DNA from: Cohnella nanjingensis
Lineage (GTDB): Bacteria; Bacillota; Bacilli; Paenibacillales; Paenibacillaceae
DNA length: 59,755 bases
NCBI RefSeq assembly: GCF_014212125.1
Contig: NZ_JACJVP010000020.1
Coordinates: forward strand, 1-59,755
Direction: 5' to 3'
The notes below the pieces were generated by a model that was given only the letters and a program-made list of their open reading frames with translations, ran no database searches and was not told the DNA's origin. Below are positions 33,869 to 42,635 of the stretch, piece by piece (the stretch's first letter is position 1; the number at the start of each line of letters is the position of its first letter). Position numbers and translations under genes: made by a program.

Positions 33869-33937
33869 TAGATCGTACACCATGCGTCCGCCGGCAGACG
33901 TCCGTAGAGGCGCAAGAGCGATAAATCTTACACCATG
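33869..33937 (+). promoter_or_regulatory. Direct repeat upstream of the dextran-type operon
   Basis: TAGATCGTACACCATG (33869-33884) and TAAATCTTACACCATG (33922-33937) match at 14 of 16 positions and start 53 bases apart, about five helical turns. Such spaced direct repeats fit binding by an AraC-type regulator like the YesN protein at 41031. Confidence 0.5.
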
Positions 33938-33943
33938 ATGGGA

Positions 33944-33958
33944 TTGAAAGCGGTTACC
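33944..33958 (+). promoter_or_regulatory. Candidate CcpA cre site
   Basis: TTGAAAGCGGTTACC keeps the WTGAAARCG half of the cre consensus and the TT of the other half. It lies 60-75 bases upstream of the binding-protein gene, near a CATAAT -10-like hexamer at about 33976, which predicts repression when glucose is present. Confidence 0.5.
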
Positions 33959-34019
33959 CTTGCTCGGAATCGGCGTCATAATGACGGAGTAATCCATTCC
34001 GAAGGGAGCTCGAAGAGAG

Positions 34020-35348
34020 ATGGGGAGCATGAGAAAAGTGTTCGGCGGGGTCATGGCGGCTGCGCTGGCGGCTTCGCTCGCGGCATGCGGCAGCGGAAAC
34101 GGCAACGGCGGAGGAGACGCCGCGGCGAGCCCTAGCGCCGGCGCGACCGACAGCGGCGGCAGCGGCGCGGAGACGCCGAAGGACCGCGTGAAGCTCGAGT
34201 ATTGGCACACGTACAGCGATCAAGAGGAGAAGGTGCTGACCGAGAAGATCAAGCCCGCGTTCGAGAAGGCGTACCCCAATATCGAGCTGCAGCTGACTCG
34301 CATGCCTTATGAGGGCTTGAAGCAGCAGGTCATCGCGGGCGTGGCGGGCGACGCGGCGCCGGACCTGATGCGCATGGATATCGTCTGGGTCCCGGAGTTC
34401 GCCTCCCAGGGCGCCTTGGCGAAACTGAGCGACCTGGAAGGGTTCGACGAGGTCAAGGCCAACGTGTTCGACGGACCGCTAGCGACCAACTTCTATGACG
34501 GCGCCTACTACGGCGTCCCCGTCAATACGAACACCAAAGTCGCCATTTACAACAAGAAGACGCTGGAAGAGGCGGGTCTCACGGAAGCGCCGAAGACGAT
34601 GGACGAACTCGTGAAGGCCGCCGAGACGCTGAAGAGCAAGGGCAAGTTCGGGCTCGGCGTATCCGGGGTGAACGCCTGGGGACTCGCGCCTTGGTTCTGG
34701 AGCTTGGGCGGCAAGATCACGAATGACGACTACACGAAGTCCGACGGTTTCCTGAACAGTCCCGAGAGCGTGAAGGCGCTGGAGACGCTGGTGTCCTGGA
34801 ACGCAAAAGGGCTGATCATCCCGACGATGCTGGGCGGCGAGCCGGGCGTCTGGGACGGCCTCAAGAGCGGGGACTACCTGATGACGGACGACGGTCCCTG
34901 GTTCTACAGCATCCTGATGAACGAGAAGGACGCGAAGTTCGATCCGATGGCGGAGACCGTGCGGGGCTTGATGCCTGCGGGCGCGGGCGGCAGCCGGTCC
35001 GTCATCGGCGGCGAGGATCTGGTCGTGTTCGCGAATTCGAAGCATCCGAAGGAAGCCTGGACGTTCGCCCAATGGATGATGACCGAAGAGCCGCAGAAGA
35101 TCATGGCCGAGGTCGGCTTGATCCCGTCCAACAAAGCGGCGGCCGAAGCGATGAAGCAGATGGACATCCCGTTCGTCGGCGAGTTCGTGCAGCAGCTCGA
35201 GACGGCGCTGCCGCGGACGCCGATCCCGCAGTGGGGCGAGATGGAAGGCATCTTCAACCTGAGCTTCGAGAAGGCGATCCGCGGCGAGAAAAAGCCGAAG
35301 GAAGCGCTGGACGAAGCGGCCAAGCAGATCGACGCGCTCTTGAAATAA
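34020..35348 (+). CDS. Sugar ABC transporter solute-binding lipoprotein
   Basis: 442 residues, MalE-like length. The lipoprotein signal ends in LAACGSG and is followed by a Gly/Ala/Ser spacer and a family 1 binding domain with YWHTYSDQEEKVL, DGPWFYSILMNEKDA and GGEDLVVFANSK. It is the first gene of an operon with two permeases and a GH66 enzyme, so it likely binds isomalto-oligosaccharides or dextran fragments. Either ATG at 34020 or at 34029 could start the protein; I list the first. A paralogue with the same key motifs is at 42632, attached to the sensor genes. Confidence 0.9.
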   Translation: MGSMRKVFGGVMAAALAASLAACGSGNGNGGGDAAASPSAGATDSGGSGAETPKDRVKLEYWHTYSDQEEKVLTEKIKPAFEKAYPNIELQLTRMPYEGLKQQVIAGVAGDAAPDLMRMDIVWVPEFASQGALAKLSDLEGFDEVKANVFDGPLATNFYDGAYYGVPVNTNTKVAIYNKKTLEEAGLTEAPKTMDELVKAAETLKSKGKFGLGVSGVNAWGLAPWFWSLGGKITNDDYTKSDGFLNSPESVKALETLVSWNAKGLIIPTMLGGEPGVWDGLKSGDYLMTDDGPWFYSILMNEKDAKFDPMAETVRGLMPAGAGGSRSVIGGEDLVVFANSKHPKEAWTFAQWMMTEEPQKIMAEVGLIPSNKAAAEAMKQMDIPFVGEFVQQLETALPRTPIPQWGEMEGIFNLSFEKAIRGEKKPKEALDEAAKQIDALLK

Positions 35349-35447
35349 GCTAGGCACCTTGCTCGTGCTGCGGCCGCTTCGCCGAACGCCGACCGCGTTC
35401 GCGGCGAGGCGGCCGTTCCGGAGCTTCGAAGAGGAGAGGTGGGCGCC

Positions 35448-36365
35448 GTGTCCCCGAAGAGCAGATTCGCCATCGGATTCAGACAATGGATGGCCGTGCT
35501 GCCGTATATCGCGCTGGGGCTGATCGGAACGGCCGTATTCGTCCTTTATCCGATGATCAAGAATATCCTGATCAGCTTCCAGAACTTCAGCATCATGCCG
35601 AACGCCAGCAACGACTGGGTCGGCTTCGCCAACTACGCCAAGGTATTCCAGGACCCGAACGGCAAGTTCTGGATCGCCCTGCGCAACACGTTCCTGAACG
35701 TCATCGCCACCGTGCCGGTCAACTGGTTCCTGGCGATCCTGTTCGCGGTGCTCATCAACGCCAAGTTCGTCAAGTACAAGATCGCCTTCCGCACGATCTA
35801 CTATTTGCCGATCGTGACGTCGTGGATCATCATCGCCCTGTTGTTCAAGTACCTGTTCGCGGACGGCGACGGCGGGTTCGTCAACTACATCCTGCACAAA
35901 CAGTTGGGGCTCCTGCCCCAGGCGATCTCCTGGCGCAGCAACTACTGGTCGGCCATGATCATGATCTGGCTGTTCCACATCTGGAAGACCGTCGGCTGGG
36001 GCGTCGTCATCTACATGGCCGCCTTGCAGGGCGTCCCCAAGGACCTGTACGAAGCGGCGGATATCGACGGGGCGAACGCGGGCCAGCGGTTCTGGCACAT
36101 CACGATCCCGCTGCTGAAGCCGATCAGCATCTTCGTCGTCATCAACCTCGTGAACGGAGCGTTCGGCTTTTTCCCGCAAGTGTACTTCATCACCAAAGGC
36201 GGGCCGATGGACCAGACCCAGGTCATCCCGAGCCTTATCTATACCCAAGCGTTCGAGCATCTGAAGTTCGGTCCGGCGGCGGCGATGGGCTTCATGATGG
36301 GAATCATGGTATTCCTGCTCACGTATTCGCAGATGACCAAAATCGGCAAGCAGAGAATGTTCTAA
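35448..36365 (+). CDS. Sugar ABC transporter permease
   Basis: About 305 residues with six membrane helices and the EAA loop EAADIDGANAGQRFW (about residue 205). This is a MalF-type permease of a CUT1 importer. The GTG at 35448 is preferred because GAGGAGAGG lies 8-16 bases upstream; a GTG at 35439 overlaps that site. It forms the channel with the next gene. No ATPase gene accompanies it. Confidence 0.9.
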   Translation: MSPKSRFAIGFRQWMAVLPYIALGLIGTAVFVLYPMIKNILISFQNFSIMPNASNDWVGFANYAKVFQDPNGKFWIALRNTFLNVIATVPVNWFLAILFAVLINAKFVKYKIAFRTIYYLPIVTSWIIIALLFKYLFADGDGGFVNYILHKQLGLLPQAISWRSNYWSAMIMIWLFHIWKTVGWGVVIYMAALQGVPKDLYEAADIDGANAGQRFWHITIPLLKPISIFVVINLVNGAFGFFPQVYFITKGGPMDQTQVIPSLIYTQAFEHLKFGPAAAMGFMMGIMVFLLTYSQMTKIGKQRMF

Positions 36366-36378
36366 AGGAGGCGCGCAC

Positions 36379-37212
36379 ATGAAAACATCGCTGCTCGGCA
36401 AAATCGCGGTCTACGCGGCCATTCTTCTCGGCGCCCTTCTGTTCCTGTTCCCGTTCGTCTACATGATTCTGACGACCTTCTTCCTCGGCACGAACACGCT
36501 GCCGAAGCCGGACGAGGTGTTCCACGTCACGCCTAACTACACGAACTACGCGACGGTGTGGAACAAGAATCACTTCACGACCTACTTCATGAACAGCGTT
36601 ATCGTCACGTCGGTCGCCATGGTCGGTTCGCTGTTCCTGGGGGCGCTGACCGCGTACGGATTCTCCCGGTTCGCGTTCCCAGGCAAGGAATTCGTGTTCC
36701 GCATCTTCCTGCTGACCATGATGATTCCGGGCGTTATCAACATCATTCCGCAGTTCGTCACGATCAAGGGCCTCGGCCTCGTCAATACGTATTGGGGGCT
36801 GTGGCTGATCTATATTGCCGGCGGCGTCGTCGGGAACATGTTCTTCCTCCGGGGCTTCTTCGAGAGCATTCCGAAGGAGCTGGAGGAGTCCGTGCTGATC
36901 GACGGGGGCGGCAGCTGGCGCATCTTCTGGAACATCTATCTGCCCCAATCGCTGCCAGCGATGGGGACGCTCGCGATCTTCATCTTCCAGGGCACGTGGG
37001 AGGAGTACTTCCTCGCCCTCACCTTGATCAAGAGCGAAGCGCTGCGGACGCTGCCGATCGCGATCCTGATGTTCAACGACAAGTACGCCACCAATTACGG
37101 CCAGATCTTCGCCGCTTCGATGATCGCCCTGCTGCCGGTCATCCTCATCTACATGGCCTTCCAGAAGAAGTTCGTGCAGTCCGGCTTCAACGAAGGCGGG
37201 GTCAAAGGGTAA
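36379..37212 (+). CDS. Sugar ABC transporter permease
   Basis: 277 residues, six membrane helices, EAA loop EESVLIDGGGSWRIFW near residue 175, and the C-terminal FQKKFVQSGFNEGGVKG typical of MalG-type subunits. Starts 13 bases after the first permease behind AAAGGAGG. Pairs with the upstream MalF-type protein. The following GH66 gene lies 48 bases downstream in the same probable operon. Confidence 0.9.
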   Translation: MKTSLLGKIAVYAAILLGALLFLFPFVYMILTTFFLGTNTLPKPDEVFHVTPNYTNYATVWNKNHFTTYFMNSVIVTSVAMVGSLFLGALTAYGFSRFAFPGKEFVFRIFLLTMMIPGVINIIPQFVTIKGLGLVNTYWGLWLIYIAGGVVGNMFFLRGFFESIPKELEESVLIDGGGSWRIFWNIYLPQSLPAMGTLAIFIFQGTWEEYFLALTLIKSEALRTLPIAILMFNDKYATNYGQIFAASMIALLPVILIYMAFQKKFVQSGFNEGGVKG

Positions 37213-37260
37213 AAGCGGCCGTCGGCCGTCTAGAGATTCGATAGAGAAGGGAATGCGATC

Positions 37261-39057
37261 ATGAACGACATTAGCAAACGCGCCGTCGGCTTGCTTGCCG
37301 TCGCGCTGGCGTTGACCGTCCCTCTCTCCGCCTGCGAGCGTACCGCTCCGATCCGCGCGCAGGACGTTCCGGAGGCGAGCCTGCTCGGCGACGCATCGAC
37401 GGACAAAGCCCGGTATGCGCCCGGCGAGACCGTCCGTTACACGATGAAGTTGAACGGGGACGCCCCTTCAGGCAAGCTCGTCGTCCGCTACAAGCAGCTG
37501 GACCGCGTCGTCGGGGAGACGAAGATGCCGGTGAAGGGGGCGAAAGAGCTCGTCTGGGAATGGAAGCCGCCCGCAGACGACTATACCGGCTATATGACGG
37601 AGATCTTCCTCGAGCGGGACGGCCATCTCGCGGACCGTCGCACGATCGCGGTCGACGTTTCGTCCGACTGGGGGAAGTTCCCGCGCTACGGCTACTTGGC
37701 CGACTTCATGTCCATGGAGCGGGCGAATCGGGAAGCGGTCATCGACCGGCTGAACCGCTATCATCTCAACGGCCTCCAATTCTACGACTGGCAATGGAAG
37801 CACCACGACCCGGTCAAGACGGACGAGGCGGGCCAGCCTGCCGCCGCATGGTCCGATATCGCGGGACGCGAAGTGTCGCTTGCGACCATGCGGGACTATA
37901 TCGCGCTCGCGCACGGCAAGAACATGAAGGCGATGAATTACAACTTGCTGTTCGGCGCCTACGAGGATGCGGAACGGGACGGCGTGAAGCGGGAGTGGGG
38001 ACTGTTCAAGGATCCGACCGGCGAGACGCAGGACCGGCATCCGCTCCCGGACGGTTGGGCCAGCGATATCCTATTGATGGACCCGTCCAATCCGGATTGG
38101 CAGCAGTACCTCATCGCCAAGGAGCGGAAGGCGTTCGAGCTGCTGCCGTTCGACGGCTGGCACGTCGACCAGTTGGGCGACCGGGGCGCCCGATGGACCG
38201 CGACCGGCAAGAGCGTCAATCTGGCCGCGACGTACGCGCCTTTCCTGCAGGCGGCGAAGCAGGGGCTCGACGTCGATTACGTCATGAACGCGGTCGGCCA
38301 ATTCGCCCAGCCGTATATCGCCAAGCAGGCGCCGGTCAAGTTTCTGTACACCGAGGTGTGGGAGAGCCATCCGCAGTACAAGAACCTGAAGCAGATCGTC
38401 GACCAGAACCGGAAGCTGTCGGACGGCAAGCTGAACACGGTGCTCGCCGCGTACATGAACTACGACTTGTCCGACCGCAAGGGGGAATTCAACCGGCCCG
38501 GCGTTCTGCTGGCGGACGCCGTCATCTTCGCTTCCGGCGCTTCCCACCTGGAGCTGGGAGAGAACATGCTGTCCAAGGAGTATTTCCCCCATCGCAACCT
38601 AAGCGTGACGCCGGCGCTCGAGCGGGATCTGATCGCCTTCTATGACTTTCTGACCGGCTACCAGAACCTGCTTCGCGACGGAGCGGAGGATGCCGAGGTC
38701 GACGTGACGGACGATTCGGGTACGGCTTTGTCCCGGGAGGCGGAAGCGGGCAAGATCTGGACCTTCGCCAAGCGGAAGGACGACCGCGTGATGCTCCACT
38801 TGATCAACTTCGCGGACGCGAAGGGCATGAATTGGAACGACGCGAAAGGGACGCAAGCTGAGCCGACCGTGAAGGAGAACGTGCGCCTGGCCGTCCGGAC
38901 CGACCGCAAAGTCGGCAAGGTGTGGATGGCGACCCCGGATTACTACGGCGGTTCTGCAGTGGAACTGGGCTTTAAGCAGGAGGGCGGATCGCTGCGCTTG
39001 ACGCTGCCGAAGCTGCGGTATTGGGACATGGTCGTCATCGAATACAAGGGTTCTTAA
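37261..39057 (+). CDS. GH66 family glycoside hydrolase (dextranase or cycloisomaltooligosaccharide synthase-like) lipoprotein
   Basis: 598 residues. The signal peptide ends in the lipobox LSAC, so the enzyme is probably tethered to the outer membrane face. An N-terminal Ig-like domain (about 45-135) with YAPGETVRYTMKL precedes a TIM barrel with RYGYLADFM, LNGLQFYDWQWKHHDP, the likely nucleophile Asp303 in FDGWHVDQLG and acid/base Glu365 in YTEVWESHP. A C-terminal beta domain closes the protein. GH66 enzymes cut alpha-1,6-glucan; dextranase and cyclodextran-forming activities share the fold. The CITase-type CBM35 insertion is not visible, favouring dextranase or isomalto-oligosaccharide release. 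It sits with a matching importer. Confidence 0.88.
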   Translation: MNDISKRAVGLLAVALALTVPLSACERTAPIRAQDVPEASLLGDASTDKARYAPGETVRYTMKLNGDAPSGKLVVRYKQLDRVVGETKMPVKGAKELVWEWKPPADDYTGYMTEIFLERDGHLADRRTIAVDVSSDWGKFPRYGYLADFMSMERANREAVIDRLNRYHLNGLQFYDWQWKHHDPVKTDEAGQPAAAWSDIAGREVSLATMRDYIALAHGKNMKAMNYNLLFGAYEDAERDGVKREWGLFKDPTGETQDRHPLPDGWASDILLMDPSNPDWQQYLIAKERKAFELLPFDGWHVDQLGDRGARWTATGKSVNLAATYAPFLQAAKQGLDVDYVMNAVGQFAQPYIAKQAPVKFLYTEVWESHPQYKNLKQIVDQNRKLSDGKLNTVLAAYMNYDLSDRKGEFNRPGVLLADAVIFASGASHLELGENMLSKEYFPHRNLSVTPALERDLIAFYDFLTGYQNLLRDGAEDAEVDVTDDSGTALSREAEAGKIWTFAKRKDDRVMLHLINFADAKGMNWNDAKGTQAEPTVKENVRLAVRTDRKVGKVWMATPDYYGGSAVELGFKQEGGSLRLTLPKLRYWDMVVIEYKGS

Positions 39058-39229
39058 CGGACGCGGATAAAGGCGGTTGCCGGCGCTGTCCGCCTCGCCG
39101 GGCGATCGGACGGCATCGCGCGTTCGTCGCCGGAACGACGGCGAGCGTGGGGATCCGATTTGGAAAATGCTAGCATACGCCGATCCCGGGCTTTTGTAGT
39201 ACACTTGAGCCAGAAAGGGGGGCGCTGGG

Positions 39230-41038
39230 ATGGGCAACATTCGGATCTTCAACCGGTTCGCGACGCGGATGATCGTCGCGTTCGTCGTCGCGATCTTGTT
39301 CCCGGCTGTGTTTACGAGCGCCTCCTTCTATTTGGTCTCGAACAGCACGGTGAAGAACAACGTCCGGGAATCGTCCGTCCAGATCGCGCAGCAGGCGGCG
39401 GATTCCCTCTCCTTCATCCTCAACGCGGGCAGCGACGTCTCCGATCTGATCTATAGCGATCTAAAGATCCAGAACGTCGTGGCGAACAGCGGCGGCGCCA
39501 GTCAGAACCTGAAGGCGTGGCGGGAGAACGAGCGGTATCTGGAGAGCTTTCTGAACAACATCGTCTACTCCAGCTCGTTCGTGAATATCGTCTACGTGCT
39601 CAAGAATCAAGACGAGAGCTGGGGGAGCGGGACATTCTCCCGGATCAAGCTGTCGCATTACGACTTGAACGCCCTCGACTGGACCCGGGAGGCGAAGGCG
39701 AAGGACGGCGGCCTCGTCTGGCTGGGCCTGCAGGACGACCGCTTCAGCGGCGGCGGCGACAGCACGGAGCTGGTGCTGCCGATCGCCCGGATCATGAAGG
39801 ACTTCGACACGATGAAGACGATCGGCTACGTTCTGGTCAATCTGAACGGACGCAAGATCTTGGACAACATCTCGCGCATGAAGCTCGGCGCGACCGGCGG
39901 TTTTTTTGTGGTGAACGAAGAGGGACGTATCATGGTGGACGCGAACCATGACCGGATCAACAAACCGGTCGCCAACGCCGGACTGCTCGCGAAGATTACG
40001 GGCGACGCCGCGGTTGAATTCGAGTTCGACGACGACGGCGTGCCTTCCTATGGCGTCAAGCAGCGTCTCGCCAACGGCTGGCTCATCGTGGGCACGGTGC
40101 CGATCCACGAGATCACGGACAAACTGGATACGCTGCACAATCATATTCTCCTGTCGTTCGGCGCGTTCACGCTGATCGGCATCTTGATCGGGCTCGCCAT
40201 CGCGGGACGCGTCACGCGTCCGATCAAGCAGCTGACCCGGCAGATGAAGCTGGTCCAGCTCGGCGATCTCACCGCCCGCACCCACGTGCTCACCCACGAC
40301 GAGTTCGGCTTGATGAGCCGCCAGTTCAACCGGATGATCGCCGACGTCGAACGGCTGATGGCGCAGGTCACGCGGGAGCAGCGGCAAAAGCAGGACGCGG
40401 AGCTGCGGGCGGTCGCCCACCGGATCAATCCGCACTTCCTGTTCAACACGCTCGGGACGCTGCGTTGGCTGATCAAGTACGATCAATCCGCCAGCGCCTA
40501 CGAAGGCATCTCCGCGCTGATCCGGCTGCTCGAAGCGAACATGGGGAAGAAAGGGAACTTCGTCACCGTCGAGGAGGAATTGGACATCATCGAGAAGTAC
40601 TTGGCGATTCTGGAGCTCCGGTACAGCCGCCGCTTCCGGCTAAACACGCAAGTAGACCCGGCAGCCGCCGCCTTCGTCATTCCGCGCATGATGATTCAGC
40701 CGCTCGTGGAGAACGCCGTTTTCCACGGCATCGTCCCCAAGGATACGGGCGGCGAGATCGCCATAGAGGCAAAAATGTCGGGAGAAGCCGTCGTCATCAC
40801 GGTGAAGGATGACGGGATCGGACTCACGCCCGAGCGGGCGAGGATGATTCGCTCGATCCGCGAGACGGTCCGCGCGGGTCAGACCGGCATCGGCCTGCGC
40901 CATGTCGTCGAGAGCATCGAGTTGTACTTCGACCGGGGCTCCGAGGCGACGATCGGCGAAGCCGAAGGCGGAGGAACGGTCGTCCGGATCGTGCTGTATC
41001 CGAAGGCGTCGGGACAGGAGGGAGAAGCGCATGCTTAA
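39230..41038 (+). CDS. YesM-type membrane sensor histidine kinase
   Basis: 602 residues. The order is a membrane segment (about 12-35), an extracellular dCache-like sensor (36-300), a second membrane segment (about 308-326), HAMP (RVTRPIKQLTRQMKLVQLGD), a His_kinase domain with His402 in INPHFLFNTLG, and HATPase with VENAVFHGIVPK, DDGIGL and TGIGLRHV. A good AAAGGGGGG precedes the ATG. The gene overlaps the response regulator gene by 8 bases. About 170 bases separate it from the GH66 gene, so it may have its own promoter or be co-transcribed. It likely senses the glucan oligosaccharide, perhaps through the binding protein at 42632. Confidence 0.9.
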   Translation: MGNIRIFNRFATRMIVAFVVAILFPAVFTSASFYLVSNSTVKNNVRESSVQIAQQAADSLSFILNAGSDVSDLIYSDLKIQNVVANSGGASQNLKAWRENERYLESFLNNIVYSSSFVNIVYVLKNQDESWGSGTFSRIKLSHYDLNALDWTREAKAKDGGLVWLGLQDDRFSGGGDSTELVLPIARIMKDFDTMKTIGYVLVNLNGRKILDNISRMKLGATGGFFVVNEEGRIMVDANHDRINKPVANAGLLAKITGDAAVEFEFDDDGVPSYGVKQRLANGWLIVGTVPIHEITDKLDTLHNHILLSFGAFTLIGILIGLAIAGRVTRPIKQLTRQMKLVQLGDLTARTHVLTHDEFGLMSRQFNRMIADVERLMAQVTREQRQKQDAELRAVAHRINPHFLFNTLGTLRWLIKYDQSASAYEGISALIRLLEANMGKKGNFVTVEEELDIIEKYLAILELRYSRRFRLNTQVDPAAAAFVIPRMMIQPLVENAVFHGIVPKDTGGEIAIEAKMSGEAVVITVKDDGIGLTPERARMIRSIRETVRAGQTGIGLRHVVESIELYFDRGSEATIGEAEGGGTVVRIVLYPKASGQEGEAHA

Positions 41039-42635
41039 CGTCATGATCGTGGACGACGAGCCGGTAACCCGCTTCGGCATCAAAGCTTCGGTCGATTGGG
41101 CGCAGGAAGACATGCAGGTCGTCGGCGACTACGCCAACGGAGCGGCGGCGCTCGAGCGTCTCGCCGCCGGGCCGGTCGACATCCTCATCACGGATATCAA
41201 GATGCCGGTGATGGACGGATTGGCATTGACGCGCCATGCGCTGCAGCAGTATCCGCGGATCAAGGTCGTCCTGGTCAGCAGCCACAACGACTTCGCGTTC
41301 GTGCGCGAAGGGTTGAAGCTCGGCGTCGTAGACTACATCTTGAAGCACTCGCTGGAGCCGGAGGAGCTGATCTCGATTCTACGCAAATGCAAGGAGCTGA
41401 TACGGGAGGACGAGCGGCTGGGCGTCCGGCTCCGGGAGGCCGGACATGAAGAGCGGATGCGGCTGCGCAAGCGGTACGAACAGGAGCTCAAACGGTATCT
41501 CGTCAAGCCGGAGGCGGCGATCGCGGAGCATGCCTATCCGTCTTGGCTGAAAGGGCCTTTTCAAGCAGCCTGCGTAAAGCTGAACCGCGTTCGGGATTTG
41601 AACGAGACGTATGGTTACCTGTACAAGTCGATCTTGTTGGATCAATTGTCCGAAGCGTTCTATGCGCGGGTCCCCGAAGGCATCGCGCTGACGACCGCGG
41701 AGAACGGGCTGTTCCTGCTCTTGCCGGGCGAAGCGGACGCTCCCTTATCCTTGGCGCGGCTGCGCGAGGAGCTGGCGGGAGAGGCCGAGCTGGGCGTCAC
41801 GCTCGGATGGGTGACGGGCGATGGCCTATCCGCCGTTCCGGCCTGCTTCCGGGAGAGCATGACCGCCTGCGAACGGGGATTCTTCGAAGGCGAAGGGCTC
41901 TACGTCTATGCGGGAGACCGCAGCCGCGCCCACGGAGAGCAGCGGCTGCCGGACCGGGTGAAGGGGCTGACGGCGGGCGACGAAGCCTTCGAACGGCAGC
42001 TTGCGCTATGGCAGGCGGAATGGGCGAACGGCGGCATCTCGCCTTCGGAATTGAAAGAGAACGCTTGCCGGGTACTCTCCATGCGCTTCAAGATGACCGT
42101 CGACCCGTATGCGCTCGTCGAATCGTTCGAACGGCTGTTCCAGGCCGAATCGCTCGCAGAGCTGGCTCAGCTGCTGAAGGAGCAGATGTCGGAGCTCAGC
42201 GGCCTCGGCTCGCGGACGCTCGACGCGGCTGCCGCGTCGCATCCGATCGACATCGCGCTCGCCTACATCCGCGCGAACTATCTGGATGCGATGACGCTGC
42301 AGCAGGTGGCCGATGCCGTCCATGTGAGCAAGAACTACTTCTCGATCTTGTTCAAGAAAACGACGGGCCAGAACTTCATCGACTACGTGATCGACCTGCG
42401 CATCAACCAGGCCAAGGCGCTCTTGACCCATACCGATCTGCGCGTCTACGAGGTCGCCGAACGCTCGGGCTTCAACGACGTAAAGTACTTCAGCAAGCTG
42501 TTCAAGAAGATCGCCGGCTGCGCGCCGGTCGACTACCGGGAAGGGCGCAAGCTGAACCAAGCCGAGCCGGTCGACGATCGGGAAGGGCGCAAGCCCACGC
42601 CAGTCGAGCCGGCCCAAGGGGAGGGACGCGAATGA
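41031..42635 (+). CDS. YesN-type response regulator with AraC domain
   Basis: 534 residues. The receiver has VDDE, phospho-acceptor Asp55 in ITDIKMP and Lys105, which is followed by His in place of the common Pro. A middle linker of about 300 residues leads to an AraC domain with MTLQQVADAVHVSKNYFSIL and LRVYEVAERSGFNDVKYFS. After the AraC domain comes an unusual tail in which a 14-codon segment (PVDYREGRKLNQAE / PVDDREGRKPTPVE) is duplicated in tandem. It is coupled to the kinase (8-base overlap) and to the downstream binding protein (ATGA overlap). Probable activator of the 34020-39057 operon. Confidence 0.9.
   Translation: MLNVMIVDDEPVTRFGIKASVDWAQEDMQVVGDYANGAAALERLAAGPVDILITDIKMPVMDGLALTRHALQQYPRIKVVLVSSHNDFAFVREGLKLGVVDYILKHSLEPEELISILRKCKELIREDERLGVRLREAGHEERMRLRKRYEQELKRYLVKPEAAIAEHAYPSWLKGPFQAACVKLNRVRDLNETYGYLYKSILLDQLSEAFYARVPEGIALTTAENGLFLLLPGEADAPLSLARLREELAGEAELGVTLGWVTGDGLSAVPACFRESMTACERGFFEGEGLYVYAGDRSRAHGEQRLPDRVKGLTAGDEAFERQLALWQAEWANGGISPSELKENACRVLSMRFKMTVDPYALVESFERLFQAESLAELAQLLKEQMSELSGLGSRTLDAAAASHPIDIALAYIRANYLDAMTLQQVADAVHVSKNYFSILFKKTTGQNFIDYVIDLRINQAKALLTHTDLRVYEVAERSGFNDVKYFSKLFKKIAGCAPVDYREGRKLNQAEPVDDREGRKPTPVEPAQGEGRE
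42524..42607 (+). repeat. 42-bp in-frame tandem duplication at the end of the regulator gene
   Basis: The 29 bases from 42524 recur at 42566 with two mismatches, giving a 42-base period (14 codons). The repeat codes for the extra tail of the response regulator beyond its AraC domain. Confidence 0.7.

Noticed and set aside
34479..36401. 640-codon minus-strand open frame opposite the dextran-type transporter
   Set aside because: The plus strand carries clearly recognisable binding protein and permease genes; the antisense frame is a by-product of high GC content.
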